Origin: Stenotrophomonas oahuensis
Lineage (GTDB): Bacteria > Pseudomonadota > Gammaproteobacteria > Xanthomonadales > Xanthomonadaceae
Direction: 5' to 3'
Assembly: GCF_031834595.1 (NCBI RefSeq)
Contig: NZ_CP115541.1
Location: forward strand, 4,559,840-4,623,839
DNA length: 64,000 nt
Shown here: in pieces, positions 25,212 through 34,090 of the stretch
Layout: every line of letters begins with the position of its first letter
Position numbering within the stretch: the first letter of the stretch is position 1
Translations under genes and position numbers: made by a program
Notes under the pieces: model-generated
What the model saw: only the letters and a program-made list of their open reading frames with translations
What the model was told of the DNA's origin: nothing
The model's database searches: none

Positions 25212-26060
25212 TTACAGCCCCGGCGCGAACTGCAGCCGCGTCCACACGCCGTAGTGGTCCGACGCCCAGCGCCCTTCCGCGTACGGCTCGTCGAACAACA
25301 ACCTGGCCTCACGCGCCACCAGCTGATCCTGCTGGAAAAACACATGGTCGATCCGGCGCGGTGCATCGAAGTAATGCCGGTTCAAGGTGCTCACCTGCGC
25401 CAGCTCGTTGTTCACATGCACGCTGCCATAGCTGTCGCCATAGCGCTGCCGCAACGGGCTCAGATCGCCCGCATCCACCTGCGCATTGAAATCCCCGGCA
25501 ATCACCACCGGCGCGCCGCCATCGGTGCGCGCCACGAACGCCAGCAGGTCGGCGATCTGCTCGCCGCGAATGCGCTTGCCGTCCTCATCCGAACGTTCGT
25601 TCAAGTGCGTGGCGTACACATTCACTGCCTGCCCGTCGACGTCGATGCGCAGGTGACCGACGGTGCGGTAATCACGCAACGGAGCCAGCAGATGCTCATT
25701 GCGTGCCAGCACCGGCCGGCGCGTCAGCAGCGCATTGCCGTAACGCTTGAAGCGCCCCGGCGGGTCGGTCGAAACAAACAGGTACTCATAGCCCAGCTTG
25801 CGCGCCAGCCACGCAGCCTGGTTGCGCACGTGCGGCTTCTGGATCACCTCCTGCAGCGCGATCACGTCGGGCTGCAGGCGCTCCAGTTCGCGCTGGATTA
25901 CCCGCCGCCGTTCCGGCCAGTCTTCGCGGTCGTGGTGCAGGTTGAAGGTCACCACGCTCATGCTGGCCGCAGCCGTCTCGGCCGCCGAAGCGGCACCGGC
26001 CCAGGCCAGGGCAAGCCCCAGCAGCCACGCCTGCGGCAGCCATCCTCCTGCGCGCCGCAT
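25212..26060 (-). CDS. Secreted endonuclease/exonuclease/phosphatase family hydrolase
   Basis: This 282-aa protein has a signal peptide ending near ASAAE. The EEP active site is complete: SVVTFNLHHD, the metal-binding glutamate in DVIALQEVIQ, ATHLNER, the catalytic GDFNAQ and the terminal SDHYGVW. It hydrolyses a phosphodiester or phosphomonoester in the periplasm; the substrate is unknown. Its ATG overlaps the stop of the glycosidase gene (TAATG), so it is the last gene of the sugar operon. A phosphate group on the sugar substrate is one possible reason for this placement. Confidence 0.88.
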   Translation of the reverse strand: MRRAGGWLPQAWLLGLALAWAGAASAAETAAASMSVVTFNLHHDREDWPERRRVIQRELERLQPDVIALQEVIQKPHVRNQAAWLARKLGYEYLFVSTDPPGRFKRYGNALLTRRPVLARNEHLLAPLRDYRTVGHLRIDVDGQAVNVYATHLNERSDEDGKRIRGEQIADLLAFVARTDGGAPVVIAGDFNAQVDAGDLSPLRQRYGDSYGSVHVNNELAQVSTLNRHYFDAPRRIDHVFFQQDQLVAREARLLFDEPYAEGRWASDHYGVWTRLQFAPGL

Positions 26061-29000
26061 TAGGGAGCCTTGCGCTCTGCGCGCCGTGCCGCCGCCGGAA
26101 TCTGCACTTCCACCGTGGCCGGCACATGCGGAATACGCAGCTCACCGTTCACCCACTGCGCCGGCTCACCATTGATGGTCGCCTCGCCGGGTTCACCGGT
26201 GAACGGCCACGGCAGCACCAACCCGCCCTGCGGTGCCAGCAGGCCCGGTTGCACCTGCAGCGTCAGCACCTTGTCGGTGCGGCTGAGCGCATAGCTCAGT
26301 TGCCCATGCGGGGTGCGCAGGCCCTTGATCGCCACGCCCTTCCCTTCCAGCCAGCGGGTCGGCACGCCGGCCGCCAGCACCAGGCTGTCGTCCACGTCGC
26401 GGCTGTAGGCGAACATGTCCAGCGCCGAGCGCACGAAGTCCGAGGCCACCCACGCATGCGGCAGATCGCCGACGAAGAACGGCTTGCGCGGGGTGCGCGA
26501 GACCACTTCGGCCCACTGGTTCCAGGCCTGCGGCGCGCGGTCCTTGAAGAAGAAGTCAGTCGCCTGCCAGGCGCGATCACGCCAGCCCAGGCGCACGAAC
26601 GCGGCCACGTTGCGCCACTCGTACGGGGTGTAGTCCTTCCACTCGCGCTTGCCGTCACGGCGCTGCTCGAACTGGGTCCAGTAACGCTGGAAGGTGTTGT
26701 CCAGGTAAGGCTGCGGCAGACGCCCCTGCTCGCCACCCGGGGCCAGCGCGATCGTGGTCGAGGTGGCGTCGAAGTCGCCCAGCTCGGCCGAACCCGGCAG
26801 GTAATCGATGTCGTGCTGGGCCACCGCCGCGCGCAGCGAGGCATCGAGGTCGGCGCGGAATTCATCGCGCGAGGCGCTGATCTGCATCGCTTCCAGCTTG
26901 CCAAGCGCCGCGGCGATATCGGCCGCATCCTTGTAGCCACGCAGCGCCCAGAAGTTGTCCCAGTACGAATGCATCGGCTTGGCCGAATAGCCCTCGTGGC
27001 TGATCGACACCGGCATCATGCCGTAGAAGGCCGGATTACGCGCGCGGTTTTCCTCGGTGCGCTCGCTCAGGCGCAGCTGCTCCATGTACTGGTACGCGCC
27101 CTGCACATGCGGCCACATCAGTTCCAGGAAGGTGGTGTCGCCGGTGTAACGCCAGTACTCGGCAATGTTGAAGATCAGCTCGCCGTGACTGTCGTTCTCC
27201 GGCACCGGGTCGCTGCCGCGCGCATCCACGCAGCACGGCACCTTGCCGTTCTCGAACTGGTACGGCGCGTACCAGTTCACGTATTCGCGCACCGCATCGC
27301 TGCGGCCCAGCCGCAGCAGCCCTTCGGAAATCATCGCGCCATCGCGGATCCAGCTGCGCGAATACGAGCGCGTCCCCGGCTGCAGGCTGGGCCCCACCCG
27401 CGAGATCAACATGTGTGCCAGCGCGGTGCGCAACGTGTCAGCGAGCGGCTTGCCGGCCGCCGGCACCTGCAGGGTCACCTGGTCCAGCTTGGTGCGCCAC
27501 ATCGCGGCCACCTGCTGCTGCGCCTTGCCGGCGTCGAAGCCCTTGGGCGTGCTCCAGTTGCCGGTCTGCGGCAGTACCAGCGCCACCTCGCGGGTCTCGC
27601 CCGGCTGCAACGTCCAGCGGTACAGCAGCGCGCCGCTGGCCAGCCCGGTGACATCACGCACTTCGGTGGTGGTGGGCACGTTCCCGCTGGCCAGGTGTGC
27701 CACCTCCAGCTTGCTGTCGAAGGCAGTGGCAAAGCTGGCATCGGCCGGCTGCAGCGGGAACACCCGCGGCTTGCCGTTCACTTCCACCTGGGAAGGTTCG
27801 AAGTCGAGCGTTTCGATCCGACTGAAGCCGCCCACGGTATTTAGGAACTGGCGCGGCGGATTCACCTGCCACGGCCGCACGGCCAGGGCCAGGGTGTACT
27901 CGTGCGCCACCTTGTCCGGGTTGTGCAGGCTGTAGCGCCCCACCAGCTGGGCGTTGTCCGGCGTGCCCTGCACGAAGCCGGTGACCTTCAGGCCGGCCTT
28001 GGGATGCGTCCAGTCGACGCTGGCAATCGGCAGGTAATCGTCCTGCAGCGATTGTTTGGATTCCACATCCGCCCAGCTCAGCACCTTCTTGTCGACCACC
28101 ACGAACGGCTCGACGCTGAAGCTGGCCTTGGCCACTTCCAGCGCCCCGTCTTCACCGATCAGTGCCTGCTCCTTGCCGCCATCCAGACCCAGCAGGGTCC
28201 AGTACGGCTGTTCGCCGCTGAAGCCACGCGGCACCGACCCGCGCGGCAGATCCGCGCCGACCGATTCAATGAACTCATTCGGGGTGCCGGCGAAATCCAG
28301 CGGCTTGATCGCAATGTCACGGATGCCGTAACGCCAGCTGCGCCCGCCCTGCAGGTCGAAGCGCAGGTAGCGCGCTTCGGTGTCCGGCAGCGCCAGCCAG
28401 TCGCGGTCGCCGCCACCGCCGGCGGTGATCTCGCGCAGCGTTTTCCAGTCGCGGCCGTCCTGCGAGGCGCGCACCACATACCGCGTGGCCTCCAGGCCCG
28501 GCACCCACTGGATCACCGCGCCGCCAAACTCGCGCACCTTGTGCAGGTCCAGGCTGATGGTCTGTTCGGGTACGCCACCGCTGATCCACACAGTGTCCGG
28601 TTTGCCGTCCACCAGCCGGCCCTGCAGCGCGGTGGCGGTGTCGGCGATCACCGAGGCGGTCAGTGCCGAGGTATCCACCGGCGGCAGCGGCTGCAGGGTC
28701 AGCCGGTCGAAGCACACCGTGCCGCGCCCGCCGACCTTGCTGTAAATGGTGAACTCCACCGACTTGCTGTTGCTAAGCGTGGTCTCGGCCGAAGGCCCCC
28801 AGGCCTTGTCGATCTGGCGCTTGCGGTACTGCACGCCGGTCCAGGTTTTGGGGAAGCTGTAGCCCGGGCGGTTCACCCACCAGACGTTGTCGCCACTGGC
28901 GTCGATCAGTTTGACCTGCAGGTCGTTGCCGGGCGAGTCGCCGCGGATCTGGAAGCCCACCTGGTAGTTGTCCGGCCAGTTGATCGGCAGCTCGCGCCGG

Positions 29001-29245
29001 ATGCCGACATAGCCGGACACCTCGTGGAAGTTGTAGTCCAGGCACAGCGCGCGGCCACCGCCATTGCCGGCCACGCTGCGCAGCGAACCGCTGACCTGGT
29101 CGGAGACCACCAGCCGCCAAGCCGACATGTCGTCGAAGTTGTCCAGCACCTTGACCGCGGCCGGAGCCGCCGGAGGTGCTGCCAGCGCCGCCATCGACAC
29201 CACCGCACCCAGAACCAGACCCACCCCAACGACGGCACGTTTCAC
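26060..29245 (-). CDS. Secreted discoidin-domain six-hairpin glycosidase
   Basis: This 1061-aa protein has a signal peptide (about residues 1-30). Next comes a carbohydrate-binding-like beta domain (VKVLDNFDDMSAWRL), then an F5/8 type C (discoidin) domain at about 190-310 (LVDGKPDTVWISGG, ARYLRFDLQ). The C-terminal third has the alpha/alpha barrel of six-hairpin glycosidases, with RSWIRDGAMISEGLLRLG and ENDSHGELIFNIAEYWRYTGD. The exact GH family and linkage are not clear to me. The GTG start overlaps the permease stop (GTGA), which fixes it. It probably trims glucan-derived oligosaccharides in the periplasm. Confidence 0.82.
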   Translation of the reverse strand: MKRAVVGVGLVLGAVVSMAALAAPPAAPAAVKVLDNFDDMSAWRLVVSDQVSGSLRSVAGNGGGRALCLDYNFHEVSGYVGIRRELPINWPDNYQVGFQIRGDSPGNDLQVKLIDASGDNVWWVNRPGYSFPKTWTGVQYRKRQIDKAWGPSAETTLSNSKSVEFTIYSKVGGRGTVCFDRLTLQPLPPVDTSALTASVIADTATALQGRLVDGKPDTVWISGGVPEQTISLDLHKVREFGGAVIQWVPGLEATRYVVRASQDGRDWKTLREITAGGGGDRDWLALPDTEARYLRFDLQGGRSWRYGIRDIAIKPLDFAGTPNEFIESVGADLPRGSVPRGFSGEQPYWTLLGLDGGKEQALIGEDGALEVAKASFSVEPFVVVDKKVLSWADVESKQSLQDDYLPIASVDWTHPKAGLKVTGFVQGTPDNAQLVGRYSLHNPDKVAHEYTLALAVRPWQVNPPRQFLNTVGGFSRIETLDFEPSQVEVNGKPRVFPLQPADASFATAFDSKLEVAHLASGNVPTTTEVRDVTGLASGALLYRWTLQPGETREVALVLPQTGNWSTPKGFDAGKAQQQVAAMWRTKLDQVTLQVPAAGKPLADTLRTALAHMLISRVGPSLQPGTRSYSRSWIRDGAMISEGLLRLGRSDAVREYVNWYAPYQFENGKVPCCVDARGSDPVPENDSHGELIFNIAEYWRYTGDTTFLELMWPHVQGAYQYMEQLRLSERTEENRARNPAFYGMMPVSISHEGYSAKPMHSYWDNFWALRGYKDAADIAAALGKLEAMQISASRDEFRADLDASLRAAVAQHDIDYLPGSAELGDFDATSTTIALAPGGEQGRLPQPYLDNTFQRYWTQFEQRRDGKREWKDYTPYEWRNVAAFVRLGWRDRAWQATDFFFKDRAPQAWNQWAEVVSRTPRKPFFVGDLPHAWVASDFVRSALDMFAYSRDVDDSLVLAAGVPTRWLEGKGVAIKGLRTPHGQLSYALSRTDKVLTLQVQPGLLAPQGGLVLPWPFTGEPGEATINGEPAQWVNGELRIPHVPATVEVQIPAAARRAERKAP

Positions 29246-30078
29246 CCTTTGACACTCCCCAGCAGCAGACCTTGGATGTAATAGCGCTGCAGCACCAGGA
29301 ACAGTGCCAGCACCGGAACCACCGTGACCACCGCGCCGGCCATCATCATTTCCACGTCCATGATGTGTTCGCGCGACAGCGTGGCCAGGGCAACCGGCAA
29401 AGTGTAGTGCTCCTGGTCGGTCAACACGATCAACGGCCACATGAAATCGTTCCAGGCCCCCATGAAGGTGAAGATCGACAGGGTCACCAGCACCGGCTTG
29501 AGCATCGGCAGGACGATCTGGAAGAAGATCCGCAGCTCCCCTGCCCCGTCAATGCGGGCGGCTTCCAGCAGTTCGTCCGGAATCGAGCGCGCGTACTGGC
29601 GCACCAGGAAGATGCCGAACACGCTGGCCAGCGCCGGCACCACCACCCCGCCGTAGCTGTTCACCAGCCCCAGCTGCTTCATCAGCAGGAACAGCGGCAG
29701 CATCGCCACCTGCGCCGGAATCACCAGCGCCGCCAGCAGCAGCTGGAACAGGCGCTCGCGGCCGACGAAGCGCAGCTTGGCGAACGCATAGCCGGCCATG
29801 GTGTTGAGCAGCAGCGAACCCAGGGTGATCGCCAGCGACACGCCCAGGCTGTTGATGAAGTTGTTGCCCATGCCGGTGCGGGCGAACAGCTCGTGGTAGT
29901 TGTTCGTGGTCACCGACGACGGCAGCAGCGGCGGCGGAAAATGCGCCGCCTCACCGGTCGGCATGAACGACACCGACACCATCCACAGCAGCGGGGCCAG
30001 GCTGATGGCGGCCAGCACTGCCAATCCGCCATTCACCCACCACGCGTGCCAGCGCGACTGGCCGATTTCACGACTCAT
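29242..30078 (-). CDS. Sugar ABC transporter permease, MalG type
   Basis: This 278-aa inner-membrane permease has six hydrophobic segments and the EAA loop DELLEAARIDGAGELRIF, which contacts the ATPase. The C-terminus ends YYIQGLLLGSVKG, as in MalG-like CUT1 permeases. The ATG overlaps the stop of the MalF-type partner (ATGA). No ATPase gene is in the locus, so a shared ATPase from elsewhere must power it. Confidence 0.92.
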   Translation of the reverse strand: MSREIGQSRWHAWWVNGGLAVLAAISLAPLLWMVSVSFMPTGEAAHFPPPLLPSSVTTNNYHELFARTGMGNNFINSLGVSLAITLGSLLLNTMAGYAFAKLRFVGRERLFQLLLAALVIPAQVAMLPLFLLMKQLGLVNSYGGVVVPALASVFGIFLVRQYARSIPDELLEAARIDGAGELRIFFQIVLPMLKPVLVTLSIFTFMGAWNDFMWPLIVLTDQEHYTLPVALATLSREHIMDVEMMMAGAVVTVVPVLALFLVLQRYYIQGLLLGSVKG

Positions 30079-30956
30079 ACCAACTGCCTCTTGCGGCCGA
30101 AACGCAGCATCACGGTGGTGACGGCCAGGATGATCAGGAACAGCAGGAACGCCACCGCCGATGCACGGCCGAGGTTCCACCACTTGAAGCCTTCTTCAAA
30201 CATGAAGTACAGCACGCTCACGGTGCTCTGCAGTGGGTCGCCACGGGTCATCACGTAGGGCTCGGCGAACAGCTGGAAGTAGCCGGACACGGTAATCACG
30301 CCGACCACCAGCAGCACCGGCCCCAGCATCGGCAGGGTGATGTGCAGGAACTGCTTCCAGCGCGAGGCCCCGTCAATGCGTGCGGCCTCGTACAGGTCAT
30401 GTGGAATCGCCTGCAGGCCGGCCAGGAAGATCACCATGTTGTAGCCGAAGTTCTTCCACACCGCGAACAGCATGATGGTCGGCATGGCCCAGTTCGGGTC
30501 GCCCAGCCAGTCAATCGGGTCGATGCCGAGGTGGCCCAGCCCGTAGTTCACCAGCCCGTAGCTGGTGTGGAACAGGTAACGCCAGATCACCGCCACCGCC
30601 ACCAGCGTGGTCACCACCGGGGCGAACAGCGCGGTGCGGAACAGCGCCTTGAAACGCGCCGCCGGGGCATTGAGCAGCATCGCCGCGCCCAGCGACACCG
30701 CAATCGACATCGGCACGCCGACGATCACGAAGTACGTGGTGTTCCACAACGACTTCCAGAACATCGGGGTCTGCAGCAGGTCGATGTAGTTGCCCAGCCC
30801 GACGAAGCGCAGGTTGCCTCCATCGGCCAAGGCGTACAGGTCAAAGTCGGTGATGCTCAGCGCCAACGCCGAGGCGACCGGCAGGCCGAAGAACACGCCG
30901 ATCACCACCATGGCCGGGCCGGCGAACAGCCAGCCAATCAAGGAACGCTGCTTCAC
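30075..30956 (-). CDS. Sugar ABC transporter permease, MalF type
   Basis: This 293-aa permease is the partner of the MalG-type protein. It starts at a GTG that overlaps the binding-protein stop (GTGA); upstream sequence in frame lacks membrane character. The EAA loop is DLYEAARIDGASRWKQFLHI. CUT1-type importers carry di- and oligosaccharides. Confidence 0.92.
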   Translation of the reverse strand: MKQRSLIGWLFAGPAMVVIGVFFGLPVASALALSITDFDLYALADGGNLRFVGLGNYIDLLQTPMFWKSLWNTTYFVIVGVPMSIAVSLGAAMLLNAPAARFKALFRTALFAPVVTTLVAVAVIWRYLFHTSYGLVNYGLGHLGIDPIDWLGDPNWAMPTIMLFAVWKNFGYNMVIFLAGLQAIPHDLYEAARIDGASRWKQFLHITLPMLGPVLLVVGVITVSGYFQLFAEPYVMTRGDPLQSTVSVLYFMFEEGFKWWNLGRASAVAFLLFLIILAVTTVMLRFGRKRQLV

Positions 30957-32272
30957 GGCTGCACCTCCGCCGTTGCGTCGGCCTTCGTCTGTTGTTGCTG
31001 CTCGAACATCCAGCGGCGCTTGGCCAGCACCTTGTCGACGCGGTCGTCGAGCTCGGTCACTGCCTTGTCCTGGTCCATGCCGCCACGCACCACCTTCTCG
31101 GTGACGATGCGCATTTCCTGCACGATCCGCTCCCACTCCAGCACCTTCGGCGTGGCGCGCACGCGTTCGAGCTGGTCACGGAACGGCTGCGCCAGCGGGT
31201 CGTTGGCCAGCGACGGGTGTTCCCAGGTGCTGCGACGCGGCGGCAGGTCGCCGATGATGGAATGGAAACGCTGCTGGATATCCGGGCGCGACAGGAACTC
31301 GATCAGCTTCCACGACGCTTCCTTCTGCTGCGACGAGCGGAAGATCACCAGGCTGGTGCCGCCGGCAATGCCCGCACCCAGGCCGTCCGGACCGGGCAGC
31401 GCGGCAGTGCCCCACTTCCCTTCCAGTTCCTTGGGCTGCAGCTTTTTGAACTCACGGATATTCCACGGCCCGGACAGATAGAACACGTTGAAGCCACGGA
31501 AGAACTCGTCCCACACATTGCTGATCTGGGTCTCGGACATGCGCGGGGCCCAGCCCTGCGCGAACATGTTCTCGTAGAAGGCCAGCGTACGGCGGAAGCC
31601 CGGGCTGCGGAAATTGCCCCGGGTATCGTGGTCGCGCAGCAGCGGGTCGGGCTGCTGCAGGGCGAACGACAGCTGCTGCTCGAACTCGTTGATCGGCATC
31701 AGCACCGCATAGCGGTTCGGGCCCTGCATCTTCTTGATGTCCGCCATCATCTGGTTCCATTCGTCCCAGGTTTTCGGCGGGTGGTCATGGCCGGCCTTGG
31801 CCAGCAGGTCCTTGCGGTAATACAGCAGGCGGGTATCCACGTACCACGGCACGCCAACCAGTTCGTCGTGGATGACATTGGTGTCCCAGATGCCCTGGAA
31901 GTAGTCGGCCGGGTCCACCACCTTCGACTGCGCCACGTACGGCTGCAGCGGGGTCAGCGTATTGAGTTCGGCAAACTCGGGAATCCAGGTGTTGCCGAGC
32001 TGGCACACGTCCGGCAGGCCATCAGCGGCGAACGCAGTCAGCAGCTTCTCGTGCGCGGCGGTCCACGGAATGTTCTGCACATCGACGTGGATGCCCGGGT
32101 TCTCCGCTTCAAACTCGCGGATCAGCCCACTCACCACCTCGGCCTCGCGGCCCATCGCCCAGAAGCGCACGGTGACGCCTTCCGGCTCCTTGCGGCAGGC
32201 ATTCAACAGCAGGCTGCCGATCACCAGCAGCAATAAAGTCACCCAACGGCGGGGACGCAAAATCACGGGCAC
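30953..32272 (-). CDS. Sugar ABC transporter substrate-binding lipoprotein
   Basis: This 439-aa extracytoplasmic binding protein of the MalE/UgpB class has a lipobox LLNAC near residue 26. The first lobe reads VTVRFWAMGREAEVVSGLIREFE, and the family segment GVPWYVDTRLLYYRKDLLAKAG follows. It captures an oligosaccharide and hands it to the two permeases. The GTG start lies three bases after the stop of the GH144-like gene; AAGGAAAG serves as ribosome site. Confidence 0.92.
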   Translation of the reverse strand: MPVILRPRRWVTLLLLVIGSLLLNACRKEPEGVTVRFWAMGREAEVVSGLIREFEAENPGIHVDVQNIPWTAAHEKLLTAFAADGLPDVCQLGNTWIPEFAELNTLTPLQPYVAQSKVVDPADYFQGIWDTNVIHDELVGVPWYVDTRLLYYRKDLLAKAGHDHPPKTWDEWNQMMADIKKMQGPNRYAVLMPINEFEQQLSFALQQPDPLLRDHDTRGNFRSPGFRRTLAFYENMFAQGWAPRMSETQISNVWDEFFRGFNVFYLSGPWNIREFKKLQPKELEGKWGTAALPGPDGLGAGIAGGTSLVIFRSSQQKEASWKLIEFLSRPDIQQRFHSIIGDLPPRRSTWEHPSLANDPLAQPFRDQLERVRATPKVLEWERIVQEMRIVTEKVVRGGMDQDKAVTELDDRVDKVLAKRRWMFEQQQQTKADATAEVQP

Positions 32273-32275
32273 TGC

Positions 32276-33889
32276 TTACTTTCCTTGCGGCTGGCTGCGG
32301 TTGTTGTTGGCATTGTTCTTCTGTTCCTGCGCCGCGGCGGCGCGCGATTCGGCAATGCCGATCGAACGGGCGGCGGCGGCCTTCTCGTCTTTCTGCAGTT
32401 CCAGCGGCATCTCCTCGCCTTCCGGGGTCAGCCAGCCACCGCTGAAGCCGGCCCGTTCCAGACCGCGCCGGATATGCGGGTTGGTCTTCATCACGTCCCA
32501 TACGAAATCGTTGCGGTAGTTGGCGATCATGGTCAGGATCGGGCCCTGGTCGATGCCGATGTAGTCACTGGCCACCCAGCCGCGATCCGGCACCATGCGC
32601 CCGGTCTTGATCGGAATGTCGAAGGTGAAGCTGGGGTTGAACGAGTCCAGGAAGCCATAGCTGGAATACAGGTAATCGCCGTAGCGCTTGTGCATCTCCA
32701 GCGTGGCCGGGATCACCTCTTCCGGCGCGAACACCACCGACGAAATCGCGGCGGTCGGGGCGATGGTGCCGTCGTCGAAGTTCTCACGCAGGCCTGCGCC
32801 GCGCGAGGAGTAATGGCGGAACTGGCGCTGTTCGCCACGGAACTCCTGGGTGGTGTTCTGCGGACCGTCGCTGGCGGTCAGGCCCCACACGTTCTCGCCG
32901 TACTCCTTCCAGTTCATCGGGTTGGCAATGGCGTACTCGCGCTGCGCCAATGCCGCCGAACGGCTGTTGAGGAAGTAGGTGCTGCCACGCTCGCGCATGT
33001 AGGCGTCCTGGATGTCGCGGAAGTCGATCCAGACGTGGGTGTACTGGTGGCCGAACAACGGGCCGAACGACAGGTATTCCTGCCCCTGGAACACGCCCCA
33101 GTCGTTGTCATAGGTGCGGGTCCACACCGTCCACGCGTCAGGGCTGACCGGGTGCGTGGGCGAACCCAGCGCCAGGATGTAGACCATCATGGCTTCGTTG
33201 TAGCCCATCCAGTCGTGGTCGATGAACCCGCTCTCCGGGAACCAGCCCATCGAGATCAACGGCGAGCGCTGCTGCAGCCATGGCCAGTCCACGCGCTTGT
33301 ACAGCGTATCGGCGATGGCGCGGATTTCTTTTTCGCGCGGATCGTCACCGGTGTAGTACGACTGCGCGAACAGCACGCCCATCATCAGCAGCGCGGTGTC
33401 CACGCTCGACAGTTCCACCCAGCTGTCGTAGCGGTGGCCGGTCTGCATGTCCAGGAAGTGATAGTAGAAGCCCTTGTAGCCGCCCTTACCGGTGCGCTGC
33501 GGCCCGGTGGACAGGTCACGGAAGAACTTCAGTGTGGTCAGGGTGCGGTCCACCGCCTGGGTGCGGCTGACCCAGCCGTTTTCCACGCCAATCGGGTACG
33601 CGGTCAGCGCGTAGCCCACCGCCGCGATGCTGGCGAACGGGCGCGAGGGATAGCGGTCCGGGCTGAGCCCGTTGACCTCGTTGGTGGTGTCCCAGAAGAA
33701 CTGGAAGGTGCGGCGTTCGATATCGTCGAACAGCGGCGGCAGTTCCGGCTTCATCGGGCGTGGGGGGGCGTCGGCTTCGATCAGGATCACCGGCGGCTTG
33801 GGTTTGGCGGGCGTGGGTTCTGCCTGCGGCTTGCAGCCTGCCACGGCCACTGCCAGCACTGCCATTGCCAATACGCGCGTTGCCTTCAT
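32276..33889 (-). CDS. GH144-like (glucoamylase-domain, PF10091) lipoprotein
   Basis: This 537-aa protein has a lipobox VAVAGC (C19), so it should be anchored in a membrane facing the periplasm. The rest resembles the glucoamylase-like domain family that includes GH144 endo-beta-1,2-glucanases: FDDIERRTFQFFWDTT near the N-terminus, GFYYHFLD, SWVELSSVDTALLMMG and the region GFIDHDWMGYNEAMM with the acidic residues. The C-terminus is Gln/Asn-rich. AGGAGGG precedes the ATG. Activity on beta-1,2-glucan is inferred from family knowledge, not shown. Confidence 0.82.
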   Translation of the reverse strand: MKATRVLAMAVLAVAVAGCKPQAEPTPAKPKPPVILIEADAPPRPMKPELPPLFDDIERRTFQFFWDTTNEVNGLSPDRYPSRPFASIAAVGYALTAYPIGVENGWVSRTQAVDRTLTTLKFFRDLSTGPQRTGKGGYKGFYYHFLDMQTGHRYDSWVELSSVDTALLMMGVLFAQSYYTGDDPREKEIRAIADTLYKRVDWPWLQQRSPLISMGWFPESGFIDHDWMGYNEAMMVYILALGSPTHPVSPDAWTVWTRTYDNDWGVFQGQEYLSFGPLFGHQYTHVWIDFRDIQDAYMRERGSTYFLNSRSAALAQREYAIANPMNWKEYGENVWGLTASDGPQNTTQEFRGEQRQFRHYSSRGAGLRENFDDGTIAPTAAISSVVFAPEEVIPATLEMHKRYGDYLYSSYGFLDSFNPSFTFDIPIKTGRMVPDRGWVASDYIGIDQGPILTMIANYRNDFVWDVMKTNPHIRRGLERAGFSGGWLTPEGEEMPLELQKDEKAAAARSIGIAESRAAAAQEQKNNANNNRSQPQGK

Positions 33890-33944
33890 CGTGCCTGCCC
33901 TCCTCGAAAATGCGGTTTCCACGTCAGCATACCGGCCCGTGGAG

Positions 33945-33958
33945 TGAAATCGTTTACA
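33945..33958. promoter_or_regulatory. LacI-type operator upstream of the glucanase-transporter operon
   Basis: TGAAATCGTTTACA (minus strand TGTAAACGATTTCA) is a CG-centred palindrome of the LacI/GalR operator type, 56 bases before the GH144-like start. Confidence 0.6.
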
Positions 33959-33972
33959 GGTGAAACCCTTTA

Positions 33973-34011
33973 AAAACCGGTTCACCCCCAGGTGGTGGGG
34001 GGACCGGTTTT
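33973..34011 (-). terminator. Terminator of the TonB-dependent receptor gene
   Basis: On the minus strand, AAAACCGGT and CCCCC pair with GGGGG and ACCGGTTTT, followed by a TTTAAA stretch. It separates the receptor gene from the downstream glucanase operon, which then has its own operator. Confidence 0.75.
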
Positions 34012-34018
34012 CCCGGAA

Positions 34019-34079
34019 TGACGCGCATGGCGCGTCACTACGGATATTGCACTGCGTAGTGACGCGCCATGCGCGTCAC
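34019..34079. repeat. SMAG repeat pair, inverted
   Basis: Cores TGACGCGCATGGCGCGTCA at 34019-34041 and 34056-34079 face each other, each with its GTAG head toward the centre, just after the receptor stop codon. Confidence 0.8.
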
Positions 34080-34090
34080 CACGGAGTCCA